Source: Aquisphaera giovannonii
GTDB lineage: Bacteria; Planctomycetota; Planctomycetia; Isosphaerales; Isosphaeraceae
Direction: 5' to 3'
Assembly (NCBI RefSeq): GCF_008087625.1
Contig: NZ_CP042997.1
Coordinates: 6,758,001-6,822,000 of the forward strand
Length of the DNA stretch: 64,000 nt
Both the position numbers and the translations under genes were made by a program. Below the pieces are notes generated by a model, which was not told the DNA's origin, did no database searches, and saw nothing but the letters and a program-made list of their open reading frames with translations. Of this stretch, positions 23,944 through 32,586 are shown piece after piece; within the stretch, counting starts at the first letter, position 1; each line of letters opens with the position of its first letter.

Positions 23944-24618
23944 TTACGAGTGGTAATCGACGGTGACGACCAGCCAGTCATCCTGGGGGACGTGCTTGGC
24001 GGCGTACTCCGGCTTGGCGTTCCTGAGGCGTTCCTTGTGCTCGTCGATAGCCGTCTGGACTTTGCCGTCCCACTTGGCGTCGACAAAGGTCACGCCGTTC
24101 CAGATCGAAGCTTGGAGCATGTACTTGGCTTCGAGCGACCCGTCGTCTTTCCAGCCGGGCCCCGCGATGATCACGTGGGACGCCGTGAGTTCCTTGGGTA
24201 CGTCCTTTAGCGGCATGATGTCCGGGAAGCCGTCGCTGTTTTGGTACTGGTCATTGAAGTGGGCGAAGAACGGGCAGACCTTCAGCGGCGAATCGGGGAA
24301 ATATTCGTTCCATAGCGCGTCGACCATGGGGATCTGGCTGTCGGGTTGAAGCTTCGGCTTTCCTGCTCTAACACCGCTTACGGTCACCTTTCTCTTTTGG
24401 AGTTCGTCATTGAACGCCTCCAACTTCTCTTGGTCGAGCGTTGCTTCCAGTTTCGCACCAGCCCAGCGGCCTCCGATGACGTACCAGTCCCAGAAGGCGT
24501 GGCTGTTGCGGTTGCCATCCTCGTCCTCTCCCTGCTCGTTAAACGGCTCCAAGATCTGCTTCAGTGCCTCCTCGACGTTAGGTACAGGCGGCAGAATTAC
24601 TTCCAAATGATAATGCAT
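23944..24618 (-). CDS. Phage-type hypothetical protein (224 aa)
   Basis: The start at 24618 (MHYHLEVILPPVPNVEEALK) has GGAG at the right distance; an in-frame ATG at 24648 lies inside the leader hairpin loop and is not needed. The protein carries AFWDWYVIGGRWAG, a motif seen in hypothetical phage and plasmid proteins, and a Trp/Pro-rich C-terminal half. It is the first gene of the minus-strand operon that also holds the HTH protein and the ATP-grasp protein. Function unknown. Confidence 0.65.
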   Translation of the reverse strand: MHYHLEVILPPVPNVEEALKQILEPFNEQGEDEDGNRNSHAFWDWYVIGGRWAGAKLEATLDQEKLEAFNDELQKRKVTVSGVRAGKPKLQPDSQIPMVDALWNEYFPDSPLKVCPFFAHFNDQYQNSDGFPDIMPLKDVPKELTASHVIIAGPGWKDDGSLEAKYMLQASIWNGVTFVDAKWDGKVQTAIDEHKERLRNAKPEYAAKHVPQDDWLVVTVDYHS

Positions 24619-24637
24619 AGAATCTCCATCGATTGTT

Positions 24638-24694
24638 GCGGGCTTCATCGCCCGCGTGTTATTGACGTATGGCAAACTGTTTGACAAAGGTCAA
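24638..24694 (-). promoter_or_regulatory. Promoter, operator and 5' RATGAA hairpin (locus A)
   Basis: On the minus strand TTGACC (24689-24694), 17 bases, CATACG (24666-24671). The palindrome TTGAC-AAAG-GTCAA (24681-24694) overlaps the -35. Close to the expected transcription start is a hairpin with a 6-bp stem GCGGGC/GCCCGC and loop GATGAA (24638-24655). Loci B, C and D have the same loop with different stems. Confidence 0.6.
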
Positions 24695-24732
24695 GCGATT
24701 TGTGGGGCGGCCGAATGACCGCCCCAGTCCCA

Positions 24733-25002
24733 TCACTTCGCCGTCACCTGGTCCGCTTCCTTGCGGCCCATGGCGTCGGCCTTCTTCTGCTCGCGGATCC
24801 AGCGGTACGCCTCGCGGAGCAGCTCGGCCATCGGCAACAGATCGTCGCCATTCAGCGAGTCGGACTCCTTCCAGGTGTCGTCGCCGGTTTTGTAGGACCG
24901 CTGCGGGTTGACCGTGTAGTAGGTCTTGCCCTCGGTGCTGGTGTTCCGCCACACGACGACTTGCAGGCATCCGTCGCGGAATTTGATTGCTGGTTGGCTC
25001 AT
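24733..25002 (-). CDS. Conserved small protein, phage/plasmid type (89 aa)
   Basis: The protein starts MSQPAIKFRDGCLQVVVWRN, then KTYYTVNPQRSYKTGDDTWK and a C-terminal helix (LPMAELLREAYRWIREQKK). This belongs to a widespread family of short uncharacterised proteins in phages, plasmids and integrated elements. The gene has its own leader hairpin (locus D) and an AAAGGAA binding site, so it is a single-gene unit. No activity is known. Confidence 0.75.
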   Translation of the reverse strand: MSQPAIKFRDGCLQVVVWRNTSTEGKTYYTVNPQRSYKTGDDTWKESDSLNGDDLLPMAELLREAYRWIREQKKADAMGRKEADQVTAK

Positions 25003-25027
25003 AGTGCGTTTCCTTTCGATTTCCTGA

Positions 25028-25041
25028 ACGCTTCATTGCGT
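25028..25041 (-). promoter_or_regulatory. 5' RATGAA hairpin (locus D)
   Basis: On the minus strand ACGC-AATGAA-GCGT forms a short stem with the AATGAA loop, 26 bases before the ATG at 25002. A TTGACC lies 36 bases upstream (25078-25083), but the matching -10 is poor. The loop equals that of loci B and C; the stem differs. Confidence 0.45.
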
Positions 25042-25318
25042 CGGTGAGAAAACGCCCGAAGCCGCCAGAGACGGGCGGGTCAACCGAAAGGCCGAGGGTC
25101 CACCCCGTGGAAACGGCCTTGGCAGGTTGATCCCGGCCGGCTGCGGCTTCAGTTTCCCATCCCGGACGCATCTCGCTTCAGGAGCGATGGAACGCGGCTC
25201 GCCCTGACCAGCCTGGGATCCGCCGACTGTGCCCCACGTCGCCTGACGCCCCCCCCGGCTACACTGAGGGCTTTGCCGCCTCAGGGAACGAGCGCCCCCG
25301 GCACTGGAAGGGACATCA

Positions 25319-25429
25319 TGGACCCGATCTACTTCGAGACGCCCGCCGAGTACCGGGCCTGGCTGGGGTAGAACCACGCCACAGCGGGATCCCTGCTGCT
25401 TGGGTTCCACAGGAAGGGGGCGGGTTAGT
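25319..25429 (+). pseudogene. Fragment of a YdeI/OmpD-associated family gene
   Basis: The reading frame from ATG 25319 translates to MDPIYFETPAEYRAWLG, a TAG stop, then NHATAGSLLLGFHRKGAG and a second TAG. It matches the first 36 residues of the intact gene at 41128 (MEPSFFETPAEFRAWLAENH), with a stop where that gene has Glu. Nothing further of the family follows. The region 25003-25542 otherwise holds no gene. This is a decayed copy of a host-type gene inside the element. Confidence 0.75.
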
Positions 25430-25542
25430 GGCCGAAGTAAACTCTTGCTTTGACGGGACTTGCTTGATCCAATGAGTCGGTGGGAATGCCCGGTATATCG
25501 AGGCCGCACCCTCCCCCCAATCAGAAAGCGCGGGAAGCTGTG

Positions 25543-28080
25543 ATGAGACCCATAGGCATCGTCACGTGCGTGGTCGTCATCTGCGGAACCCTCTCGCAGT
25601 CTGCATTCGGTCAGAGCGAGCCATCCTACATCGATAAAATCGAAGTCAGACGATCGACGTCGCTCCCCGACGGTACGTCAATGGCGAACGATGAGTCGCT
25701 CGTTGCCTTCAAGGGTGTACCGACAGGTTCTCGATTGATCTGGAATGGAAGCGACTTCGGGCAATTTCGCAAGGCGAGACTCACGCAGATCCGAGACCCA
25801 CGACAGTTTGTCTACCAATTTCAGATCATTCGCCCCGATGGATCCTCGCTCGCAAGAACGATAAACGTAGGTCCTAAAGAATACATCGAAGTGTCTCTGA
25901 ACAGAGTTCTGGCAAAGAAGGTTGTCATCACCCAACTCGACTGTATTCGCCACGACGGGCCAGTATTCGATCGGCCCAGGTTGGTCTACCGAGCGGATAA
26001 GTCTCAGACCGCAAACGCCGTTCAGCAAAACCGAATGGTGAGCGGCGACTCGTGGGCAGTGCGGCTCCCCATCATCATGGAGCACGAAGCGTCGGTCGAG
26101 CTCTGGGATATGGATCGATTGAGCACCCCTGATCATCTGGGAACAATCCGAATCGACGTCGAGTCAAAAGACCGCAGGGGCGAGTTCAATTTTGATCCCA
26201 ATCGCAAGGGTGTCCTGTACAAAGTCGCGTGGCGAATCGAGCCTGACGATACGCTCTCGGAAGCGATGGCGAGGCAACTGCGCGATCTCGATACGAGGCA
26301 AGAATTCGACCAAACGCTCCAAACCCGCGTCGATAACGCTAGGGCGTTGAAAGAGGCCCAAAAGCGAGCAGCCGATCACGCGAAGGACGAGGCGGATCAA
26401 GCGGAAATCGCCGCTCGAAAGGCCCGGGAAGAATACGCAAAAGCGGTGCAGGACTCAGCGGACCGAAAAAGAGAGGCAGACGCCGCCCAGGCTCAAGCCG
26501 CAGCGGATGCAATCACCGCACCAGCGAAACGAGCTGCCTTGGAGACAGAAAAACGCAATAAGAAAAGCGACCTAGACCGCCTGGGAGATGAATTGAACAA
26601 CGCTATTGATGCCGTCAAGGACATCGCGAGGACGTTGATCGGCGATTTGGACGCCGCGAAGAGAACACGTGACCGTCTCCAAGGGAGAGTGGACGCCCTG
26701 AAGGACGAAATCGCACAAATTGACCAGGCACTCGTTGACTTGGACAAGTCCAGGCTGGACGCCATTCACGCAGTTGAGAAGTTTAATGTTGCTAAGGCTC
26801 TAGAGGACGGAAAGAAGTCAACGCAAGACGTAGCCGAGCGAGTAGAAGTCACGGTGTCTCAGGGTTACGAGCAGGCAAAGGACGGAGTCGAGAATGCTGT
26901 AAAAACGGTGCAGACTGCTCTAGAAATCTTTACAGCAAAAGACATTATCGTCTACCGGATCGAGAACGAGATGGCGTTCTCGTTGAACGTGTACACTGGG
27001 GCGTATGATGCCAAGCTGGACCTCGGCTTCGCCGGGGTCGAGATGGACACCGAGGACATCAAAAACCTCTTCCGAGGGCAGTTCAAGGTGCCGTCGGTCA
27101 ACCCGATCAAGCTGATCGCCGCCTCCTTCGGACAGAAGCTGAGTGAATCGAGCAAATACACGGTGTCGCGAGACTCTGCGCTTGGAGCGACCGATTCGCA
27201 CGTGTACGTCGCCTCCGAGAGATTCGTGCGCTGGGGTGGCCCGGAAACCGCAGCCAGGCTGATCGGAGCCAGCATCTTCGATGGAGGTAACCAAGCCCGA
27301 GCGGAAGCGCGGCAAGAACTCCTGCTCGAGTTCGACCGAATCTACTCGTGGGTGGCCCTTCGGGCGAAGGCAGACGCGCCACGACTCAGCCGAGAACTCT
27401 TCGCCGCCGCCTTGTCGAAGGGGTCGGTCGCCGTTCCAGAATTCACTCTGAGGCCGCTCACTGTTCCCTATGAATATCGGGTCGAAGTCATGGGTGAGGT
27501 GCCGTTGCCGGACGGGATCAAGGACATCCTTCGATCACGGCTAAACAACCTGATTCCCGGCGTTAACGGCGGCAATTTCGATCTCGATCACTATGGGTAC
27601 GCTATCGAATGGAAACCTAAAGAAAGCGACACTCATCAAAAGATGCTTGATCGCCTTGAGTCGGAGATGTTCCAAGGAACTTCCGGCGCAAGCGCCGCGA
27701 TGCAAGACGCAATGCGAGAGGCGGTCAGCCGGCTCGGCGGTAGCGATCTCGGAAAACTTGCGTCATTGGTCACCGCTGCTGACTTCGCGGCGGTGCAGAT
27801 CGAGAACGACATCAAGTCGCGGATCGAAGGCCAACTGGCCATCAAGAAGGAAGACCTAGCCAAGTGGTACGTTCCGGGTAGTCCCATCATCAAGCTGGAG
27901 GGAACGCCCCTCGGCCTTCGCTTTAAGGACTTCTTCTCAGGAATCGCGATGGGCAACAAGGGGCGTGCCGAGTTGGTCAACCTTGAGTTTAACGTTGAAA
28001 CCTTCACCTTCACAGGTAAAGCAAAGGTTATCCACGAGCACTCATGGGGAAGCCTCAGCGATCTGTTGTCGAACTTCTGA
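25543..28080 (+). CDS. Large exported coiled-coil protein (845 aa)
   Basis: The start at 25543 gives a signal peptide (MRPIGIVTCVVVICGTLSQS, with AFGQ just after). An N-terminal beta-rich region follows to about residue 240, then a long charged coiled coil (about 260-450) with Ala/Glu/Lys heptads. The C-terminal 400 residues are mixed and carry no motif I recognise. It is followed 84 bases later by an exported phospholipase-like gene in the same direction. Base composition is a little less GC-rich than the phage operons. The protein could be periplasmic or surface-exposed; function unknown. Confidence 0.7.
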   Translation: MRPIGIVTCVVVICGTLSQSAFGQSEPSYIDKIEVRRSTSLPDGTSMANDESLVAFKGVPTGSRLIWNGSDFGQFRKARLTQIRDPRQFVYQFQIIRPDGSSLARTINVGPKEYIEVSLNRVLAKKVVITQLDCIRHDGPVFDRPRLVYRADKSQTANAVQQNRMVSGDSWAVRLPIIMEHEASVELWDMDRLSTPDHLGTIRIDVESKDRRGEFNFDPNRKGVLYKVAWRIEPDDTLSEAMARQLRDLDTRQEFDQTLQTRVDNARALKEAQKRAADHAKDEADQAEIAARKAREEYAKAVQDSADRKREADAAQAQAAADAITAPAKRAALETEKRNKKSDLDRLGDELNNAIDAVKDIARTLIGDLDAAKRTRDRLQGRVDALKDEIAQIDQALVDLDKSRLDAIHAVEKFNVAKALEDGKKSTQDVAERVEVTVSQGYEQAKDGVENAVKTVQTALEIFTAKDIIVYRIENEMAFSLNVYTGAYDAKLDLGFAGVEMDTEDIKNLFRGQFKVPSVNPIKLIAASFGQKLSESSKYTVSRDSALGATDSHVYVASERFVRWGGPETAARLIGASIFDGGNQARAEARQELLLEFDRIYSWVALRAKADAPRLSRELFAAALSKGSVAVPEFTLRPLTVPYEYRVEVMGEVPLPDGIKDILRSRLNNLIPGVNGGNFDLDHYGYAIEWKPKESDTHQKMLDRLESEMFQGTSGASAAMQDAMREAVSRLGGSDLGKLASLVTAADFAAVQIENDIKSRIEGQLAIKKEDLAKWYVPGSPIIKLEGTPLGLRFKDFFSGIAMGNKGRAELVNLEFNVETFTFTGKAKVIHEHSWGSLSDLLSNF

Positions 28081-28164
28081 GACATGCTCTCACCGAGTTC
28101 GACGCGCTGAAATCCAGTGGGCCAATACTCTGATCCTGCCCCCCCCCGTTTTGAAGGGTTCGTT

Positions 28165-28923
28165 ATGAATTCGTCGCGATTTCGATACCTGACGGCGACG
28201 GCCGCGGCCCTCGCCGTGGTTCTTCTTACTTCCTTGACTTCCCAGGTCGCAGCTTGGGACAGCAGAAAGTTTGCCCACCAGCCGGTTCATCCCACCCATT
28301 CGTACTTCACTGAGTGGGCGATAGATTCCCTCAAGGCCGACTTCCCGGAAGTTGAACAGTTCCGCAGGGATCTCGTTGATGGAGCGAACGAGGAATTGCA
28401 CGAACTCAAGGTCACCGGCACTTCCCACGGAATCGATTTGGATGCCGCGCGCATCAAGCATAAAGGCACGAACGAAGGTTGCGACGACATTCAGGGTTGG
28501 TGGGATGATGCGGCCGCCGCTTACAAAGCGGGGGACAAGGCAAAAGCGTATTATCTCTTAGGAATTATGCTTCACATGGTTCAGGACATGGGAGTGCCAG
28601 CACACGCGAACAAGGTCTACCATCAGGGCAATCTTAAGGAATTCGACAACTTCGAGTTTCTTGGTGTGTCGAATTGGAAGCCGAAGTTCGACGACATCAA
28701 TCGCACCGACCCGGCTAACGCAGAGCCGTGGAAGTATTACGCCCTCAGCCAGGATTGGACGCACGCCGACGCACCCAACTACAACGATCGCGACAGTTTC
28801 TCGAAAACCTGGCTTCTTGCCAGCGCCGATGAGAAGAAGCTCTTCAGCAATCGAGAGGGGCGGACCTGTCACGTCACCATGTGGGCGATGAAAGCGGCCG
28901 CAAAGGCTTTCAAGTCGCTCTGA
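28165..28923 (+). CDS. Exported zinc-dependent phospholipase C/S1-P1 nuclease-like protein
   Basis: The 252-residue protein has a signal peptide ending SQVAA at residue 30, leaving Trp31 as the mature N-terminus. That is the hallmark of zinc-dependent phospholipases C, where the terminal Trp binds zinc. Further candidate ligands are His45 (PTHSYF), His137 and Asp141 in MLHMVQDMGVPAHA, and His147. The HxxxD and PxHA pattern matches the family. It probably cleaves phospholipids outside the cytoplasm. The large coiled-coil gene upstream may be its partner. The family call is from motif order; the substrate is unknown. Confidence 0.75.
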   Translation: MNSSRFRYLTATAAALAVVLLTSLTSQVAAWDSRKFAHQPVHPTHSYFTEWAIDSLKADFPEVEQFRRDLVDGANEELHELKVTGTSHGIDLDAARIKHKGTNEGCDDIQGWWDDAAAAYKAGDKAKAYYLLGIMLHMVQDMGVPAHANKVYHQGNLKEFDNFEFLGVSNWKPKFDDINRTDPANAEPWKYYALSQDWTHADAPNYNDRDSFSKTWLLASADEKKLFSNREGRTCHVTMWAMKAAAKAFKSL

Positions 28924-28953
28924 GTTTCCGTTGTGGCGAAGTAAGGACTGGTG

Positions 28954-29082
28954 TCAAAGTCGGAACCGCCAGTTCTCGACCGCCCACAGGCAGAAGAAGA
29001 AGCAGGAGAGGTTGAACCACCCCGGGCCGAGCACGATCGCCAGGAAGAGCCAACAGGCCGCTTCGTTCAGGATGTGGGTCAC
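28954..29082 (-). CDS. Small membrane protein (42 aa)
   Basis: A GTG at 29082 behind GGAGGG opens a 42-residue protein with two hydrophobic stretches (ACWLFLAIVLGPGWF and LSCFFFCLWAV). It ends the minus-strand operon that starts near 30.7 kb. Function unknown. Confidence 0.55.
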   Translation of the reverse strand: MTHILNEAACWLFLAIVLGPGWFNLSCFFFCLWAVENWRFRL

Positions 29083-29129
29083 GCGGCCCTCCGCTCGTGC
29101 CGGTACCGCTGGGGCTTCCCGGCCTCGTA

Positions 29130-29468
29130 TCAGAAGGCCACGCGGGGCGGCTCCTCGAAGCAGGCTACGACGATGGGCTTTGCCTCGGAGTACCGCCGCT
29201 CCGCCTTCCGGAGGGTCGCGCCACTCTCCCGGGCGGTGTCGATGATCAGCAGGCAGCCGAGATGCGTCGGGCACTGTGAGCCGTAGGGGATGAACGGTAC
29301 CCCGAGCAGGTGGGAGGCATAGACGGCCGCTACGGCTCCCGAGCGGCCGGGGCCGGTCACGCTGCCGATCTGGTCCGCGGGGAGGCTGGCGGCGACCTCG
29401 ACCAGGCGGGCGTGGAACTCGGGTTCGGTGACGACGCGAACCGGCACTCTCGGAGAGCCGCCGGTCAT
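29130..29468 (-). CDS. Phosphoribosyltransferase-like protein (112 aa)
   Basis: The protein contains SVTGPGRSGAVAAVYASHLL and LLIIDTARESGATLRKAERR. The second is a good match to the PRPP-binding loop of type I phosphoribosyltransferases (two acidic or polar residues, then SGATL). The length is short for a full enzyme, so it may be a minimal or regulatory PRTase. It could act in nucleotide salvage during phage-like replication. It is coupled by ATGA to the gene before it. Confidence 0.65.
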   Translation of the reverse strand: MTGGSPRVPVRVVTEPEFHARLVEVAASLPADQIGSVTGPGRSGAVAAVYASHLLGVPFIPYGSQCPTHLGCLLIIDTARESGATLRKAERRYSEAKPIVVACFEEPPRVAF

Positions 29469-29719
29469 GGCTGGAACCCTTCCCACGACTCAGGCGGCTC
29501 GATGCTGCCACCCGGCGTCAGGATGCGACGGGAGATGCCCTCGGTGATGAAGAAGGCCGCGACCTCCTCGGGCGTCTGGCCGAGGTTGCCCTCCTCGGCG
29601 ATGGCGCGCAGGTAGTGCATCTGCCTGGCGTCGATCAGCGGCACCGCCAAGACCTTGACCACCTCGCCGGGGCTTCGATTCAGCTCGCGGGCGGCCTTGG
29701 GGCGATGGCGGGCGGTCAT
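29465..29719 (-). CDS. Hypothetical protein (84 aa)
   Basis: The protein starts MTARHRPKAARELNRSPGEV and has a helical core (RQMHYLRAIAEEGNLGQTPE, then EVAAFFITEGISRRI), which resembles an RHH-like or small helical DNA-binding fold. It overlaps both neighbours by ATGA. Not recognised. Confidence 0.6.
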   Translation of the reverse strand: MTARHRPKAARELNRSPGEVVKVLAVPLIDARQMHYLRAIAEEGNLGQTPEEVAAFFITEGISRRILTPGGSIEPPESWEGFQP

Positions 29720-30123
29720 GGGCAAAGCCCCTTGACCTTTTCGATCACAGCCCGGAGTTCTTCCTCGCGAAGCAGCGACTGTCGGTCGACGCCGTATTCT
29801 TGGAGCACCTCGAGGATAGCTTTCTGCCCAGGCCACTCGCCGAGCAATTGGGTGACCCGGAGCATTTCTTCGATCAGCCGCTTGCGGACTGCGGAATACT
29901 CCGGACGGATGAACTCCGAGAGCGGAGGCAACGCAGGAGCAGGTTCGCTCGGAGTTTGGCCGGGCACAGCTCCACCGCGGCGATAGGCGCCGAAGCAGGG
30001 CCTGCACCAGTGCTGGCGGCCGTCTTTGCTGGAGCGGTTGACGGCGAAATTGCTGATCGATTTGGTTCCACCGCATTTCGCGCACTTCTTTTCCGTCTGC
30101 GGGCAAGGCGGGGCGGCGGTCAC
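29716..30123 (-). CDS. Zinc-ribbon protein (135 aa)
   Basis: A GTG at 30123, overlapping the previous stop, starts a 135-residue protein with CAKCGGTKSISNFAVNRSSK followed by HWCRPCF, a two-CxxC zinc ribbon near residues 13-42. This ribbon is typical of phage proteins, sometimes fused to HNH nucleases, but no HNH follows here. The rest is helical. Possible nucleic-acid-binding factor. Confidence 0.65.
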   Translation of the reverse strand: MTAAPPCPQTEKKCAKCGGTKSISNFAVNRSSKDGRQHWCRPCFGAYRRGGAVPGQTPSEPAPALPPLSEFIRPEYSAVRKRLIEEMLRVTQLLGEWPGQKAILEVLQEYGVDRQSLLREEELRAVIEKVKGLCP

Positions 30124-30722
30124 GGCTTCTTCGCTTCCTTCAGAGCGTCCTCCTTGCAGATGCCGCATGAGCGAAGCTTCTGGTAAATCCGACGCTGCTC
30201 CGACGTGAGCAGGCTCAGCTCCGGGTCGGGCAAGCCGCCCTTGCGGTTGTTGGAAGGCAGCTTCGTGATCGAGCCGCCCTTGGCGATAAAGCCCTTCACG
30301 GCCTCTTCCAGGTCTTGCTTCATTTCCTTTGGCATCTCGCTTACCTTGCTGGGTGTTACGCCATACTCGATTTCCTTGTAACGGCGCAGCATCTTCATGG
30401 CTTCTGCCAGCACGAGGTTGTATTGTCCCTGGCTCAGGATCTCCTTGGCTGCGGTGATGAAGAATCGCTCGATTCCGTTGGTGTCCTTGAAAACTTTAAG
30501 TTCCGAAAGCTGAGCCTGAACCACCGCCTTTTCACGGCCGAGCTGCTTCCGTGTCGGATGGTTGGCCGGTAGCTCCGACAGCCGCTTGTCGATAGCGGCG
30601 ATCTTCGTCTTCAGCACATCGCGTTTCTGGTCATCCGTCATGATTTCATCGCCGTGGGCGAAGTTAAACGGATTCCTCGCGTCGGACTGATGCTGCATGA
30701 ACTGGCTGTTTCCCTTATACAT
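30120..30722 (-). CDS. Hypothetical protein (200 aa)
   Basis: The gene begins MYKGNSQFMQHQSDARNPFN with AAGGAGG upstream. It is charged and helical throughout, with a possible coiled coil at 30-75 and a C-terminal segment QRRIYQKLRSCGICKEDALK. It leads the operon 30722-28954. Not recognised. Confidence 0.6.
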   Translation of the reverse strand: MYKGNSQFMQHQSDARNPFNFAHGDEIMTDDQKRDVLKTKIAAIDKRLSELPANHPTRKQLGREKAVVQAQLSELKVFKDTNGIERFFITAAKEILSQGQYNLVLAEAMKMLRRYKEIEYGVTPSKVSEMPKEMKQDLEEAVKGFIAKGGSITKLPSNNRKGGLPDPELSLLTSEQRRIYQKLRSCGICKEDALKEAKKP

Positions 30723-30755
30723 TCAACCTCCTTGCGCCCCTCGGGGCATTGCTGG

Positions 30756-31163
30756 TTACCAAGAGCCCGAATCCGAGCCACCGCACGATCCGCTGTTGAA
30801 ACTCGACCCGGTGTCGTAACTGGAGCCGGTGTCGCAGCTGCTGCTTGTGTCGCTCGGGCTCGAGATCGACTCCGACCTGGAGGTCGATTCGCTCAGGCTC
30901 GCGCCGACCATGCCGCCGGCGAGGCTCCCGCCCGCCGCGTAGCCGAGCAGGGCGCTATCGGTCGCCATGCCCACGGCCATTGAGAGGGCGAAGTTATCGC
31001 TGTCGTCCTCCCGCCTCGTCTGGACAGCGGGTGGGGACCTGCGAGGCGGCCGGATGGCGGCGTCGCGGTGCTTGAGGAGGTCGACCGCCTCCCGCTGATA
31101 TAGCCGAAGCTTCGGCTCCTGCTTCGCTTCTGGCTTCTTCTTCCTCTTGAATAGTCCGAACAT
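30756..31163 (-). CDS. Protein with Ser/Gly/Asp-rich tail (135 aa)
   Basis: The N-terminus is basic (MFGLFKRKKKPEAKQEPKLR). A hydrophobic Gly/Ala-rich segment (about 70-88) follows, and the last 45 residues are almost entirely Ser, Asp, Thr and Gly with repeats of the kind DTGSSYDTGSSFNSGSCGG. Many short proteins of phages and bacteria end in such low-complexity tails. Function unknown; the hydrophobic middle could insert in a membrane. Confidence 0.6.
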   Translation of the reverse strand: MFGLFKRKKKPEAKQEPKLRLYQREAVDLLKHRDAAIRPPRRSPPAVQTRREDDSDNFALSMAVGMATDSALLGYAAGGSLAGGMVGASLSESTSRSESISSPSDTSSSCDTGSSYDTGSSFNSGSCGGSDSGSW

Positions 31164-31194
31164 AGTCTGGCCTCCTTGCCGTTGGTCGGTTGCG

Positions 31195-31581
31195 TTAATC
31201 GGTTATGTCCTCGGGTTTGCCGTCAACTTCGCCCCAGATGTTCTCGTTGTGCCACTTGGCGAACGCCCGGATGAAGTCGAGAGCAGCCCCGGTAGTCTGG
31301 TCGATCATGGCGTCGATCGGCGTCCGGCCGGGTCGCCACTGGTTGCCGGTCTCTTCCCGGAAGGTGGCCATTACGTCGTCACGCGTCAGGGCGTACCGGA
31401 CGCTGCCGACCCAGGCCGAGGCCATGAGCGGATGAACGGGCATCATGTCGGCGAGCGGCGATTCAGGCTCGTCGTCTTGAACCTGCTCCATGAGCTTCCG
31501 CCGCTTGTCCGGCACGACCTTGGCGGGCATGCGCCTCACAGCTTTGGCGACGGGGTTGCGGGGCTTCGGCGGGCGGCTCAT
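31195..31581 (-). CDS. Hypothetical protein (128 aa)
   Basis: The start at 31581 overlaps the previous stop (ATGA). The protein reads MSRPPKPRNPVAKAVRRMPA, then a soluble domain with ASAWVGSVRYALTRDDVMAT and GAALDFIRAFAKWHNENIW. This pattern occurs in uncharacterised phage proteins. No role is known. Confidence 0.6.
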   Translation of the reverse strand: MSRPPKPRNPVAKAVRRMPAKVVPDKRRKLMEQVQDDEPESPLADMMPVHPLMASAWVGSVRYALTRDDVMATFREETGNQWRPGRTPIDAMIDQTTGAALDFIRAFAKWHNENIWGEVDGKPEDITD

Positions 31582-31814
31582 GGCTGCCCGCTCCAAAGAG
31601 TTTCCGACCAGTGCTGCGGCCAGAAAAGGGAAGCGACTAAAGCCTCGAAACGCACCATATCTTCAGAGCACGGGGCGTTCTGGCTGTGCTTACGATCATC
31701 TGCACACTCCGCCCGTTCTTCCGCCCTGAATTGCTTGACCGCGTGGCCGTAGGTGAACGCGCTCATGGCCAACCAGAATGACGCAAGCAGCGCCAGCTTC
31801 TTTCCCGCGCTCAT
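31578..31814 (-). CDS. Small membrane-anchored protein (78 aa)
   Basis: One N-terminal membrane helix (KKLALLASFWLAMSAFTYG) is followed by a charged Cys-containing segment (ERAECADDRKHSQNAPCSED). Coupled by ATGA to both neighbours. Unknown. Confidence 0.6.
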   Translation of the reverse strand: MSAGKKLALLASFWLAMSAFTYGHAVKQFRAEERAECADDRKHSQNAPCSEDMVRFEALVASLFWPQHWSETLWSGQP

Positions 31815-32395
31815 ACCACCTCCGCCGCTGCCTTGGCTGCCGGGGGCTTGGGGAGCGGCATCCAGTGGGTGAACCACGAGGCCGCGTAGTACACCTGCTC
31901 CGTGTCGGCGAAGTCATAGCTGTGCATGGTCGGCAGGCGGCGGATTTTTCTCACATCGCCGTCGCTTTGCAGACCGATGAACCACTCGCTCACGCCTCGG
32001 CAGCCCACGTCCTCGGTGATTTCACCCTTCGGGGCCGTCTCTATCGGCTGCCAGCCGTCATCGTGCAGGGCGGTGGCTCGGTGCTTGGCGAGGGCGGCGC
32101 GGGCTTTTTCGACATCGGCAAACAAGTCCGGCGCTATCCGTTTGTGGACGCTATCTGCTATCTGGTCGTTGTAGGCTCTTGGTAAGAGCAGTTCCAGCGC
32201 CTCGGCAAGCTCCCTTGCCAGCCCGCTTTCGGAGCGGGTGTCTACAGTCCCGATATGCCGCTCGACTGCGGAGCGGATATAGGTCAGGCCAAGCACTTTG
32301 ACGTCTCCGCGAAACTCGCGGGCGTACAACGCCTCCTCGGCGATGTCGACCATGATTCGATTTACCAGCTCCTCGTGTTTCTGTCCTTCAGCCAT
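31811..32395 (-). CDS. DUF551 protein (194 aa)
   Basis: The start at 32395 follows AAGGAAGG. The N-terminal half is helical; the C-terminal half has DGWQPIETAPKGE, EWFIGLQSDG and SWFTHWMPLPKPP. The W-x-P-IETAP start and THWMPLP end are the hallmark of DUF551, common in phages and prophages. No biochemical activity is known. The gene lies in a minus-strand operon driven from locus B. Confidence 0.8.
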   Translation of the reverse strand: MAEGQKHEELVNRIMVDIAEEALYAREFRGDVKVLGLTYIRSAVERHIGTVDTRSESGLARELAEALELLLPRAYNDQIADSVHKRIAPDLFADVEKARAALAKHRATALHDDGWQPIETAPKGEITEDVGCRGVSEWFIGLQSDGDVRKIRRLPTMHSYDFADTEQVYYAASWFTHWMPLPKPPAAKAAAEVV

Positions 32396-32397
32396 AG

Positions 32398-32586
32398 CTA
32401 TCCTTCCTTCCTGTTGCGTTTCCTGAGTATCTGCCGGATGCGTTTCTCCAAGGCAGGGTGAATCTCGGTCGCACCGGCCACCCAGCGGCGAACGGTGCGG
32501 TCGTTGACCCGCATCTCGCGGGCGAGGTGGGATTGCCATCCTCGCCCGTACTGGTCGCCGAGTTTTCTGAGCTCGGCGGGGGTCAT
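32398..32586 (-). CDS. Small HTH protein (62 aa)
   Basis: The protein (MTPAELRKLGDQYGRGWQSH, then LAREMRVNDRTVRRWVAG) is a compact helix-turn-helix. It aligns well with the 70-residue protein at 45186 (GWGWQTMLASHLKVSDRTIR), sharing the W-Q-x2-LA and V-x-DRT-x-RR positions. Its start overlaps the previous stop by ATGA. Probably a local regulator in the style of phage Cro proteins. Confidence 0.7.
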   Translation of the reverse strand: MTPAELRKLGDQYGRGWQSHLAREMRVNDRTVRRWVAGATEIHPALEKRIRQILRKRNRKEG

